Positions 17,592 to 26,199 of a DNA stretch of 35,276 bases are shown here, piece by piece. A model generated the notes under the pieces. The model was not told the origin of the DNA. It made no database searches and saw only the letters and a list, made by a program, of their open reading frames with translations. The position numbers and the translations under genes were made by a program. The stretch is from the NCBI GenBank assembly GCA_944368945.1, contig CALVXH010000009.1:1-35276 (forward strand), written 5' to 3'. Position 1 is the first letter of the stretch. Every line of letters begins with the position of its first letter. This stretch comes from an uncultured Bacilli bacterium (GTDB taxonomy: Bacteria; Bacillota_I; Bacilli_A; RFN20; CAG-826).

Positions 17592-17652
17592 AACTTATAA
17601 ATTATAACTGGGAGATGGAATACACACCCCACCTGATTTTATAGAATTTAAG

Positions 17653-20415
17653 TTATTCTACACTCTTTAAAGATTCAGACATTGAAACTTTATTTATTCT
17701 AAAAGAGATTATTATATTAACTATCAATGCCGTTAAGAAACTAATTAAGAATGATATTACATATGTTTGAGGATAAATTACATATTCCCAATCAATTAAA
17801 TCTACTTTATTAATTCCTAAAACTAGCATCTCTATAGGCATACCAAAGAAAAGTCCTAAAATAGATCCAATTGTAGTTAATATCATAACTTCATAGACAA
17901 GACTTGAAGCAATCTCAAACATTGAAAACCCTAATACTCTTAATGTTGCAATGTCTCTTTTTCTTTCATTGAAATTTAAAATTGCTAAATTAATTAAAAC
18001 TACTACTGCTAGTAAAATAGCAAATATTTTAATAGTGGTTGTCATTTGACTGACACTAGACATATAACCTTCAATTTGGTCTATTGTTTCATCGTAAGTC
18101 ATAATGCTATAAGCAACTTTAGAATTTGCTAATAATTCTTCTTTTATATCGTTTGCATTATATCCGTCTTTAATTTTTACCCATGCAATATTTGGAGACC
18201 TAATAAAGTCTTCACTTGTTTCTTGATAGACAATAATACCATTAGTGGAAAAAGCATAATAAATTGCACCAATTTCGTAACTTTCAAATTTACCATCTAA
18301 GTTAAATGTTAATGTATCTCCAACCTTAGCATTCAATTTTTCAGCCTTTTGAGAAGTTAAAATAACTTTATTTAAATCTCCATGTCCGCCTTCACCTAAG
18401 TTATCATCATACTTATAAAATAAAGAGTTAGCAGAAATAAAATATATATTTGTATTAATTGATCTATTGTTACAAGTAACTTGAGTTTGAGCTAAAGAAT
18501 ACTCTTCAGCATATTCAATTCCTTCATAACGCATAAGTTCTTCTTTAGCTTCTCCGCTTTCAAGTCCTGGAGCTAAATTAACTACTAGATCACTATTATA
18601 GAAGTTAATTAAATCTAGGTCTTTTCCATAATTAATTGTGTCATCAATTCCCATTCCACAAATTAATAATGCTGTACATCCTAATACACCAATAATGACC
18701 ATAATTGATTTAGTCATATGAACTTTAATATTTCTAAAGGTCATCATCAACGATGTATTTTTAATATTTTTCTTTCTTGCTTTTAAATGGAAAGATGGAG
18801 TTGCAACTCGCATTGATTCACTTGCTGAATAACTTAACTCTTTTCTTATTAATAAATATGTCAATAATGAAATTAAAGCTAAAACAATTATTAAAGAAAT
18901 TAACGAGACTTTAAAAGGAAATACATAAGTCAAGGCAGGAATTTGATATAAAATACTATATTTAATATTTAGGATATGAGGTAAAATTAATGGTCCTAAA
19001 ATGAAGCCTAAAATCATACCAATAATAGCAACAATATCCATTATTGATAAATAATAAAGTAAAATCTTGCCTTTAGAAATTCCTAAAGCTTTCATTGTTC
19101 CAATTTGAGTACGCTCTTTTAAAATTAATTGAGCAACAGTTGTTAAAACAATTAAAATTGCAACGATAAAGAAAATAATTGGAAATACATATGTAAGTTG
19201 TTTTGCTTGAGTAATATCATTAGTAATTCCAGCAATGCTACCATTAGTTTTTCTATCAAAAACTGCTAATAAATTATTATTACTTTTTCTTTTAAAGTAA
19301 CTTGAGATTTGATTTGAGACTAAATCAGCGTCTAAATTTGGATCGATTATTAAAACAATTTGGTTATATAAATGACTTAAAAGTGATTCAATAAATGTAC
19401 TTGATTTATGATTGATAGAATAATTAATATCATTAATTACTAGACTAATAATTTGTGTAATTAATGAACTATTATTTTCGTCATTTAATATATTAATAAC
19501 CTCATCAATTAATAAAGTTACTACTTCATTTCCTTCATATTGAATTTTAAGTTCATTAAAAAATTCTACTAAATTTTCTGGCATAAATTTATTTGCCATA
19601 TCACTAAAAATAGTAGATAAAAGTAATCTTGAACTTAATAGGTAGTAAGAATTAGAAAACTTACCATTATCAATATTTTCTGGATGAGTCATTATGCCAT
19701 TGACTTCAATATTATAAGTAATACTTTCACTACTTAAATAATTATTTAATAAAGTAGTTAATAAGTTTTGAATAGAAGAAATATTACTTTTTAAAATATT
19801 TTCAAGTAATGAAGTAGCTACTCCGTTATCAGTCATATTACTAATTAAAGAATCGATTAATAAAGTAATTGTTTCTTCATTATTAATGACTTGAGTCAAG
19901 GTACTTTTTAATGTATTAGTTTGAAAAGAAACTGGTAAAGAATCACCTAATCCAATCGTATTCCCTGTAGAATCCTTATATTTTTTAATTAATCCTTCAT
20001 CTACAAAAAAGAAATTATTATCATTAAAATCATCAAATTCATAACTTGCTGGTTTATTAATTGTTGGAAAAGAAGGGCTAATTAAAGCATATGTACTAAA
20101 ACTATATATCTCTGAAGGCATATAAAGTCTAGTTTCACTACTAGCGTTTTCTCCTCCTACAGATTCAACATATAATTTGTCTTCATCCATTTCACTAAAA
20201 TCATTTAAATTAGGATTTATCGTTACCCAAATATCTGATAAATTTCCATTAGTGAATATGCTATTAACTCTTTTTTCAAATCCTTCTGCGTTAGCCTCTA
20301 ATCCAATATAAAGAGTACAAGAAATAGCAATAATAAAAATAATAGAAATAAATTGTTTTATATTTCTAAATATATCTCTTATACATTTTTTAAATAATGA
20401 CTTAGCTAGTCTCAT
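17653..20415 (-). CDS. ABC transporter permease, FtsX/MacB type, duplicated
   Basis: Large permease of the FtsX-like (DUF214) class, here two FtsX units in one 920-aa chain. TM1 is about 22-39; a roughly 360-residue extracellular domain, rich in Asn, Ser and Leu, follows. Three TM segments with the conserved KERTQIGTMKALG lie between about 405 and 530. The second half repeats this: TM (VIIGVLGCTALLICG), a smaller extracellular domain, three TMs with NERKRDIATLRVLG. Its ATPase is the adjacent gene, whose stop TAA is 1 nt upstream of this ATG, so coupled translation is likely. Such pairs export lipids, lipoproteins or antimicrobial peptides; the substrate is unknown, though the link with cls hints at membrane lipids. 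Confidence 0.87.
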   Translation of the reverse strand: MRLAKSLFKKCIRDIFRNIKQFISIIFIIAISCTLYIGLEANAEGFEKRVNSIFTNGNLSDIWVTINPNLNDFSEMDEDKLYVESVGGENASSETRLYMPSEIYSFSTYALISPSFPTINKPASYEFDDFNDNNFFFVDEGLIKKYKDSTGNTIGLGDSLPVSFQTNTLKSTLTQVINNEETITLLIDSLISNMTDNGVATSLLENILKSNISSIQNLLTTLLNNYLSSESITYNIEVNGIMTHPENIDNGKFSNSYYLLSSRLLLSTIFSDMANKFMPENLVEFFNELKIQYEGNEVVTLLIDEVINILNDENNSSLITQIISLVINDINYSINHKSSTFIESLLSHLYNQIVLIIDPNLDADLVSNQISSYFKRKSNNNLLAVFDRKTNGSIAGITNDITQAKQLTYVFPIIFFIVAILIVLTTVAQLILKERTQIGTMKALGISKGKILLYYLSIMDIVAIIGMILGFILGPLILPHILNIKYSILYQIPALTYVFPFKVSLISLIIVLALISLLTYLLIRKELSYSASESMRVATPSFHLKARKKNIKNTSLMMTFRNIKVHMTKSIMVIIGVLGCTALLICGMGIDDTINYGKDLDLINFYNSDLVVNLAPGLESGEAKEELMRYEGIEYAEEYSLAQTQVTCNNRSINTNIYFISANSLFYKYDDNLGEGGHGDLNKVILTSQKAEKLNAKVGDTLTFNLDGKFESYEIGAIYYAFSTNGIIVYQETSEDFIRSPNIAWVKIKDGYNANDIKEELLANSKVAYSIMTYDETIDQIEGYMSSVSQMTTTIKIFAILLAVVVLINLAILNFNERKRDIATLRVLGFSMFEIASSLVYEVMILTTIGSILGLFFGMPIEMLVLGINKVDLIDWEYVIYPQTYVISFLISFLTALIVNIIISFRINKVSMSESLKSVE

Positions 20416-20416
20416 A

Positions 20417-21136
20417 TTACCACTTAATGTCCTCTACTTTTTTAGGATGTTTAATAATTAAATTACTAACAACTTTACCATCTTGAATTTCAATAATTCT
20501 ATCAGCGACAACGGTTAAGGCTCTATTATGTGTAACAATGATTACAGTCTTATTTTCTTGTTTAGCTACTTTATAAAGTAAATTTAATATAGATGCACCT
20601 GTTTTACTATCAAGAGCACCAGTTGGTTCATCACATAATAGTAAAGTAGGATTTTTTACAAGTGCCCTAGCAATAGCAACACGTTGTTGTTCTCCTCCTG
20701 AGAGTTGGCTAGGGAAATTTTTTGCTCTATCTTTAAGCCCAACAAGTTCGAGCATCTTTTCAGGATCATAATGTTTATCCACTAAGGCTGAAGCAATATA
20801 AACATTTTCATAAGCAGTTAATGAAGGCATCAAATTATAAAATTGGAAAACAAATCCAATGTCATTTCTTCTAAATTTTGCTAATTCTTTTTCGTTCATT
20901 AAGGTTACATCTTTTCCATCTAGAATGTATTTTCCACTAGTAGCTTTGTCCATTCCACCTAAAATATTTAATAAAGTAGATTTACCAGCTCCACTAGGTC
21001 CCAAAATAAAAACAAGCTCACCTTTTCTAATTGAAAAAGTAGCGTCCTTTAAAGCAGTGACTTCTGCTTCGTTCTTTTTAGCATTTCCATATACTTTAGT
21101 AATGTTTTCTATAATTAATTGTCTTTGCTCTTCCAT
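20417..21136 (-). CDS. ABC transporter ATP-binding protein, LolD/MacB type
   Basis: Energy-supplying subunit for the adjacent permease. Walker A GPSGAGKS 46-53, Q-loop in FVFQFYNL, signature LSGGEQQR, Walker [10 protein letters not shown] and H-loop THN are intact; the sequence has the MacB/LolD/FtsE look ([17 protein letters not shown]). I chose ATG at 21136, with TGAGG 7-8 nt upstream, giving 239 aa; an earlier in-frame start would run back into the cls gene. The start is 11 bp after the cls stop, and the ribosome-binding site overlaps that stop, indicating one operon. Confidence 0.92.
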   Translation of the reverse strand: MEEQRQLIIENITKVYGNAKKNEAEVTALKDATFSIRKGELVFILGPSGAGKSTLLNILGGMDKATSGKYILDGKDVTLMNEKELAKFRRNDIGFVFQFYNLMPSLTAYENVYIASALVDKHYDPEKMLELVGLKDRAKNFPSQLSGGEQQRVAIARALVKNPTLLLCDEPTGALDSKTGASILNLLYKVAKQENKTVIIVTHNRALTVVADRIIEIQDGKVVSNLIIKHPKKVEDIKW

Positions 21137-21147
21137 AATTTGCCTCA

Positions 21148-22743
21148 CTATAATAACGGAACTATAATCCTTAAAAACGCCCATAATACTTTTGTTCTAA
21201 AAGGCTTATTTAAATAAACTGTCGCTTCTTGCCTTTTTCCTTTTTTAATCATTTCTTCCATGTCTTGTCTCATATTAAAAATGACTGGGGAATCAGCAAT
21301 AAAAACGCAGTTTTCAAAATGTAAATAAAAACTTCTAAAATCAAAATTACATGTTCCAGTTAAAGCCATTTCATCATCACATACCATCATCTTTGTATGA
21401 TTAAATCCAGGGGTATATTCATAAATTTTTACCCCACCTGCTAATAACTTTCCATAGTAACTTCTTGAAACACAATAAACCATCTTTTTATCAGGTATTC
21501 CAGGAGTAACAATTCTTACATCAACTCCACTTTTAGCAGCATTTAATAAAGCTGTTACAAGTTCGCTGTCAGGAATTAAATATGGGGTAGATAAATAACA
21601 ATATTTTTTCGATCTATTTATCATAGCAAGATAAACATCTCTACTTGTGTTTTCTCCATCAAAAGGAACTTCGCCAAATGGTTGATAAAAACCTCTTAAT
21701 ACAGGGTAATTTTCATGCAAATGTCTATTTTTTTCATAGTGAAATGATTTTGGATCTTCACCATTATTTTCAAATTTATTATTCAAAGCCCGTGAACTTA
21801 AAAAGGTATTTGTAAGCCCGTTTACTGCTTCGCCTTTAAACATTATGATATTATCTTTCCAAACACCAAATCTTTCTACTTTATTGATATACTCATCGGC
21901 TAAATTACATCCGCCAGTAAATCCAACACATCCATCAATAACTAAGATCTTTCTATGATCTCTCATGTTTTGTCTAATATCAACAAAAGGTCTAACTCTA
22001 TTAAAGACTAAACATTTAATTCCATCAGCCCTAACTTGTTTATAAAAGTTTTTATCAATTTTAGCAACACTACCAAAATCATCATAAATAAATCTTACTT
22101 CAACACCTTCTTTAACCTTCTCTTTTAAAATACCATAAATAGTGTCAAAAAATTCTCCACTTTCAATAATAAAGTATTCAATAAAAATAAACTTTTTTGC
22201 TTTTTTAAGTTCTTCAACCATTTTTGGAAAACCTAATTCTCCAAATTTAAAATATTCACAAAATGTATCTTGATATACACCACTTAAAGCACTTTTATAA
22301 ATATATCTAGATATTGAATAAGCATCTTTATTCTCTTCTTTTAAAAGAGATAGAACTTGTGTCGTGTCATCAACACTTTGTCTTAATTGAATATTAATTT
22401 TGCTTAACTTTTTTCTTTTAAGCCTTCTTGTTGTAACTTTTTGAGCATACAAAAGATATAAAAAGGCTCCTGCGTAAGGTAAGCAAAGTAAAACTGTTAA
22501 CCAACTTACTTTAAAATCAACTTGAACATCGCTATTAGCAATAAAGATCCCACAGCATAAATCTAAAGCCACTAGAATTCCTAAAGAAATATAAAATGAA
22601 ACGGTATAAAGAGTTCCAGCAGCAATCATAGTTAAAGGAACAACTATTAAAATTGTACCAATTAAAAAAGCTAAGGCAGATATCATCAGTCTTATTGGAG
22701 AATGCTTCTTAACTTTTCTAATAACCTTACTTTTTTTGCTCAT
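21148..22743 (-). CDS. cls: Cardiolipin synthase (phospholipase D family)
   Basis: Membrane enzyme condensing two phosphatidylglycerols into cardiolipin and glycerol. N-terminal hydrophobic segments at about 19-45, 48-70 and 80-100 anchor it. Both HKD motifs are intact: H263-x-K265-x4-D270 (HRKILVID) and H449-x-K451-x4-D456 (HTKMMVCD), each followed by the usual GGCN/GTCNFD. At 531 aa it is slightly longer than B. subtilis ClsA. No Shine-Dalgarno is visible, and a perfect TATAAT ends 6 nt before the ATG, so the mRNA may be leaderless. It heads a three-gene operon with an ABC exporter. Confidence 0.93.
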   Translation of the reverse strand: MSKKSKVIRKVKKHSPIRLMISALAFLIGTILIVVPLTMIAAGTLYTVSFYISLGILVALDLCCGIFIANSDVQVDFKVSWLTVLLCLPYAGAFLYLLYAQKVTTRRLKRKKLSKINIQLRQSVDDTTQVLSLLKEENKDAYSISRYIYKSALSGVYQDTFCEYFKFGELGFPKMVEELKKAKKFIFIEYFIIESGEFFDTIYGILKEKVKEGVEVRFIYDDFGSVAKIDKNFYKQVRADGIKCLVFNRVRPFVDIRQNMRDHRKILVIDGCVGFTGGCNLADEYINKVERFGVWKDNIIMFKGEAVNGLTNTFLSSRALNNKFENNGEDPKSFHYEKNRHLHENYPVLRGFYQPFGEVPFDGENTSRDVYLAMINRSKKYCYLSTPYLIPDSELVTALLNAAKSGVDVRIVTPGIPDKKMVYCVSRSYYGKLLAGGVKIYEYTPGFNHTKMMVCDDEMALTGTCNFDFRSFYLHFENCVFIADSPVIFNMRQDMEEMIKKGKRQEATVYLNKPFRTKVLWAFLRIIVPLL

Positions 22744-22749
22744 AAAATA

Positions 22750-22755
22750 ATTATA
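22750..22755 (-). promoter_or_regulatory. -10 box for a probably leaderless cls mRNA
   Basis: The minus strand reads TATAAT, TATTTT, then ATG. Transcription would start at or within a base of the start codon. A TTTATA (4/6) lies 18 nt upstream as a possible -35. The 22744-22818 gap otherwise shows no terminator for the HAD gene upstream. Confidence 0.55.
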
Positions 22756-22818
22756 ACAACCCTAATTTTTAAGTATAAATATTTTAATAAAAATATTTAC
22801 TATTGAGCTAAAAGTAAC

Positions 22819-23469
22819 CTAAAAACTGCTTGTTTTTAATAATTTATAAAAATCTTCAAAGTTATCTACAATAGGTGCATCAGTCTTAGCTAATAAAGTT
22901 TTTGAGTTATGCCCTTTAGAATATAAAACAGGTTTTAAATTTAAAGCTTTAGCAACATCATAATCATGTAAAGTGTCGCCAATCATAACGCTCTCACTAG
23001 TATTAATATTGTTTTCTTTAATAAAAATTCTTCCATAATCAATTTTTCCTAAAGCTTCAATATTTTTACTAGCACTAAATCCATCAAAATATTCTAAGAT
23101 TTCTAATTCTTTTAATTGTTCAATTAATATTTTTTCTTCGGATGCAGTCAAAATATAAAGATTATATCCATCTTTTTTTAATTTCTTTAATAAAGTGACT
23201 ATTCCTTCATTTAATGAGGTCTCGTTTTTTTCTCTTTCTAAATAACTATCAAAAAATTTCTTTGAAATTCTATCGTAGTTAGCTTTAGAAACATCAAAAC
23301 CAACTTTTTTATAATAGTCAATTACTGGAAAACAAAAATTGTCTAAATAAAATTCTTTGCTAACTGGAGGGAGACCTTCTTCTTCAATCATTTTTGCTTC
23401 GATATCGTAGCAAAGGTCAGTATCATCAAGAATAGTTCCATTAAAATCAAAAAAGATATTTTTAATCAT
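22819..23469 (-). CDS. HAD-family hydrolase with DFNGT active-site variant
   Basis: HAD subfamily IA-like protein, 216 aa. Nucleophile D8 is present, but motif I reads DFNGT, so the usual acid/base Asp is N10. Motif II LTAS (107-110), motif III Lys near K142 and motif IV GDTLHDYD (164-171) look intact. The DFNGT variant occurs in some Firmicutes HAD proteins; loss of the second Asp would be expected to slow phosphatase turnover or change chemistry. No substrate can be named. Its ATG overlaps the pepP stop by one base (TAATG), placing it last in the yigZ-mrp-pepP operon. It is unlike the PpaX-like HAD at 10285. Confidence 0.8.
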   Translation of the reverse strand: MIKNIFFDFNGTILDDTDLCYDIEAKMIEEEGLPPVSKEFYLDNFCFPVIDYYKKVGFDVSKANYDRISKKFFDSYLEREKNETSLNEGIVTLLKKLKKDGYNLYILTASEEKILIEQLKELEILEYFDGFSASKNIEALGKIDYGRIFIKENNINTSESVMIGDTLHDYDVAKALNLKPVLYSKGHNSKTLLAKTDAPIVDNFEDFYKLLKTSSF

Positions 23470-24731
23470 TATCTTGAACCCATCGCTTTCTCAATATCAT
23501 CAATTTCTTTAATAATTGATCCACTTAAGTTATAGCTACCATCTTCAGTAACTAAAATATCATCTTCAATTCTTACACCAATACCTAATTCTCTAAAATA
23601 AAGTCCTGGTTCATCAGTAATTACATTACCTGGAACAAGTGGTAATTCTCTATTTGATGGATCATGCGTATCAAGACCTAAATGGTGTCCAATTGAGTGG
23701 AAATAGTATTTTCTAATTTCAGATTCGTTTGACATTAAGCCTTCTTCAACACATCTTTTTGCCATAAATTTAGTAGCAATATCATTAAGTTCCTTTAAAG
23801 TGATTCCAGGTTTAACTGAATCAATAATTAACTTATTACATTCAAGAACAATACTATAAATCTTCTTTTGTAAGTCACTAAATTTTCCATTAGCAGGATA
23901 TGTTCTTGAAATATCTGCGCAGTATACATTATTTTGACTTCCTAAATCAAATAAAACTAATTCACCATTTTTAACTTTTGCTACTGGTGTAGGGTAATGT
24001 AAACACGTTGCATTAACTCCACTAGCACAAATTGTTGGGAAACTTAACTCACTATTATCATAGTCTTGAATGGTGTAATAGAATAAACTTGATAATTGAT
24101 ATTCATAAAGTCCTGGTCTAATTTTTTTAAGAATATTCTTTAATCCAATGCTTGTTTTGTTAATTGCTTCTTTAATTTCAGCAACTTCATCTTTACTCTT
24201 TACCATTCTTAAACTAACGATTTTATTATAGATATCTTTAGCTTCAAGCCATGGATAATTCATTAATAAAACATCTTTAGCTTCTTCAACAGTCTTAAAT
24301 TCTTCAATTAAGTTTTCTGGTTCTAAATCAAAGTAAATGGTTGAAATCTTTGCAAAAGCGCTGTCTTTTTTGCAAATAATTAAGTCTAATTCACTCTCGA
24401 AAGCATTTAAATACATAATATTTTCAATGCCACTAAGTTCTTTAGCTTCTTCTGGTCTTAAGCGTTTTCCTGTCCATTTTTCCTTTAATTCATCATATTC
24501 ACTAATAAAAAGATATTCTTTAATAATGCCATCTTGTTTAGCAACTAAAAGAATCGAACCTTCTTGTTTAATGTTAGTTAAATAGAAGAAATTTCTATTA
24601 ACAATAAATGGATAGCATTCATCAGCACTTCTTTTTTTACTGACTCCAGCATATAAAATTAAAATTGAGTTATCATCTAATGATTCATATAACTTCTCTC
24701 TACGATTAGCAAATTCTTTAACTTCTATCAT
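23469..24731 (-). CDS. pepP: Xaa-Pro aminopeptidase (M24B)
   Basis: Dinuclear-metal peptidase removing an N-terminal residue before proline. The first half (about 1-165) is the aminopeptidase P N-terminal domain; the second is a pita-bread catalytic domain. Metal ligands are visible: Asp in LFDLG, Asp in CADISRTYP, His in HSIGHHLGLDTHDP, Glu in ITDEPGLYF and Glu in GVRIEDDILVT. At 420 aa it is close to E. coli PepP (441). GGAG about 9 nt upstream lies within the last codons of mrp, 2 nt from that stop. Likely role: peptide recycling in the cytosol. Confidence 0.93.
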   Translation of the reverse strand: MIEVKEFANRREKLYESLDDNSILILYAGVSKKRSADECYPFIVNRNFFYLTNIKQEGSILLVAKQDGIIKEYLFISEYDELKEKWTGKRLRPEEAKELSGIENIMYLNAFESELDLIICKKDSAFAKISTIYFDLEPENLIEEFKTVEEAKDVLLMNYPWLEAKDIYNKIVSLRMVKSKDEVAEIKEAINKTSIGLKNILKKIRPGLYEYQLSSLFYYTIQDYDNSELSFPTICASGVNATCLHYPTPVAKVKNGELVLFDLGSQNNVYCADISRTYPANGKFSDLQKKIYSIVLECNKLIIDSVKPGITLKELNDIATKFMAKRCVEEGLMSNESEIRKYYFHSIGHHLGLDTHDPSNRELPLVPGNVITDEPGLYFRELGIGVRIEDDILVTEDGSYNLSGSIIKEIDDIEKAMGSR

Positions 24732-24733
24732 AT

Positions 24734-25558
24734 TTATTTCTCCAAAAGTTTAATAACTTCATTAATCTCAGGCATTAAATCTACTATCTTTTCTGCATCT
24801 CCACCATCAATTAACTTAACTACTTCTTGTCTAATAGGTAATTTTGCAAGTGGTTTTAATCCAGTTTCTTTAGCAAATTCATCAAGTCTAGATTTCCCAT
24901 AAATTTCAATATGTTCATCACATTTTGGGCATAAAACATAACTCATGTTTTCAATAACACCTAAAATAGGAATATTCATCATCTTAGCCATATTAATAGC
25001 CTTTTTAACTATTAACGAAACCAAGTCTTGTGGTGATGTAACAATAATAATTCCATCTAATGGTATGGATTGAAATGCGGTAAGAGTTACATCGCTTGTT
25101 CCTGGTGGCATATCAATTAATAAATATTCTAATTCTCCCCAAGCAACATCGGTATAGAATTGTTTTAATAAAGAGGATACTAATCCACCACGCCAGATAA
25201 TAGGATCTTCTTCATGCTCTAAGAGTAAATTAGAGGAAATAATTTTAATACCGCTTTTTGTTGAAGCAGGAACTATGTGTTTTTGTTCGTTTCCATATGC
25301 GCTTTGGTGGATATTAAAGCAACTAGGAATAGATGGACCAACAATATCACCATCTAAAATTCCAACTTTATTTCCGTCTTTTGCAAGTTTTGCAGCAATT
25401 AAGGACGTAACAAAAGTTTTTCCCACACCACCTTTTCCACTTACAATAGCGATAGTTTTTTTAATCTTAGTTTCACTATTTGGTTTTACTTTTTCAATTC
25501 TATCGTGGCAATCTCCAACGCCACAACTTTCACAGTTATGTGTACAACTCTCACTCAT
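24734..25558 (-). CDS. Mrp/ApbC-type P-loop ATPase, Fe-S carrier
   Basis: Deviant-Walker ATPase of the Mrp/NBP35 family, which binds and transfers Fe-S clusters to apoproteins. GKGGVGKT at 41-48, DGDIVGPS at 69-76, PPGTSD at 151-156 and the C-terminal CPKC (C210, C213), which bridges a cluster between subunits, are present. The N-terminus also has C5, C9, C12 and C17, a ferredoxin-like cluster site as in eukaryotic NBP35 and some anaerobe Mrp proteins, rather than the DUF59 domain of many bacterial Mrps. Length 274 aa. Clients could include NrdG, a radical SAM enzyme in this window (inference). AAAGGA precedes the ATG, 2 nt after the yigZ stop. Confidence 0.92.
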   Translation of the reverse strand: MSESCTHNCESCGVGDCHDRIEKVKPNSETKIKKTIAIVSGKGGVGKTFVTSLIAAKLAKDGNKVGILDGDIVGPSIPSCFNIHQSAYGNEQKHIVPASTKSGIKIISSNLLLEHEEDPIIWRGGLVSSLLKQFYTDVAWGELEYLLIDMPPGTSDVTLTAFQSIPLDGIIIVTSPQDLVSLIVKKAINMAKMMNIPILGVIENMSYVLCPKCDEHIEIYGKSRLDEFAKETGLKPLAKLPIRQEVVKLIDGGDAEKIVDLMPEINEVIKLLEK

Positions 25559-25560
25559 TT

Positions 25561-26169
25561 CTATACATCCTTTCCATATAAATAATCTATTTGTCCAATA
25601 ATATCGATTTTTCCATAAAACATAGATTTTAAGTTTTCTTTAAAATCATATGGCGTCAAAAAATCTATAGTTATTTTATCATTAAATAACTGTTTAAGAA
25701 TAACAAAACACTGCTTATTTAAAAAAGATAAAAAGTTTTGATATGTATCAATTTCAACTTGTACTCTCCACTTTTTCATTTTTAACAATTGTTGCTTTTT
25801 AGCAACGGCTATAACTTCCTTGGCACTAGTTAAATATGTCCTTAAAAGTCTTCCACTTCCAAGTAATGTTCCACCAAAATATCGAACTACGATTACTAAG
25901 GTAAATTTTAAATTGTTAACTTCAAGTTGACCTAATATAGGACGTCCAGCCGTGCCTTGAGGTTCACCATCATCACTATACTTTTCTTCTTTGTCTAAAA
26001 TATATGCATAGCAATAATGACGTGCTTTTGGGTATTCTTTTATAGTTTCATCTAAAAATTTATTTACATCATTTTCAGTTTTTATAGGAAAAGCAAGTGC
26101 ATAAAATTTAGATTTTTCCACTTCTAAATAATAAATAGTTTTCTCTTTTACTGTTAAAATAGTTTCCAT
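25561..26169 (-). CDS. YigZ/YvyE family (IMPACT) protein
   Basis: UPF0029/IMPACT family protein related to B. subtilis YvyE and E. coli YigZ; its biochemical role is not settled, with ties to translation regulation suggested by the eukaryotic homologue. The signature SDDGEPQGTAGRPIL at about 65-79 and VVRYFGGTLLGSGRLLRTY are clear; the C-terminal third matches the DUF1949 position. Length 202 aa is normal. There is no Shine-Dalgarno; the start lies 11 nt from a TATAAT in the shared 30-bp divergent promoter. First gene of the yigZ-mrp-pepP-HAD operon. Confidence 0.92.
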   Translation of the reverse strand: METILTVKEKTIYYLEVEKSKFYALAFPIKTENDVNKFLDETIKEYPKARHYCYAYILDKEEKYSDDGEPQGTAGRPILGQLEVNNLKFTLVIVVRYFGGTLLGSGRLLRTYLTSAKEVIAVAKKQQLLKMKKWRVQVEIDTYQNFLSFLNKQCFVILKQLFNDKITIDFLTPYDFKENLKSMFYGKIDIIGQIDYLYGKDV

Positions 26170-26175
26170 TTAGAT

Positions 26176-26198
26176 ATTTTATTATATAATAATAAAAT
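26176..26198. promoter_or_regulatory. Palindromic 30-bp divergent promoter, yigZ / CPBP gene
   Basis: ATTTTATTAT and ATAATAAAAT are perfect 10-bp complements around ATA, filling most of the 30 bp between two ATGs. The centre carries a TATAAT on each strand: plus at 26185-26190 (9 nt from its ATG; TTTCCA 16 nt upstream as -35) and minus at 26181-26186 (11 nt from its ATG). Each -35 would lie inside the other gene's first codons. Neither gene has a Shine-Dalgarno. Confidence 0.6.
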
Positions 26199-26199
26199 C

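Noticed and set aside
20859-21167. Plus-strand 102-aa ORF over the ABC ATPase gene
   Set aside because: Antisense to intact Walker motifs and without family features; the same holds for similar ORFs over uvrA, pepP, mrp and the ABC fusions.
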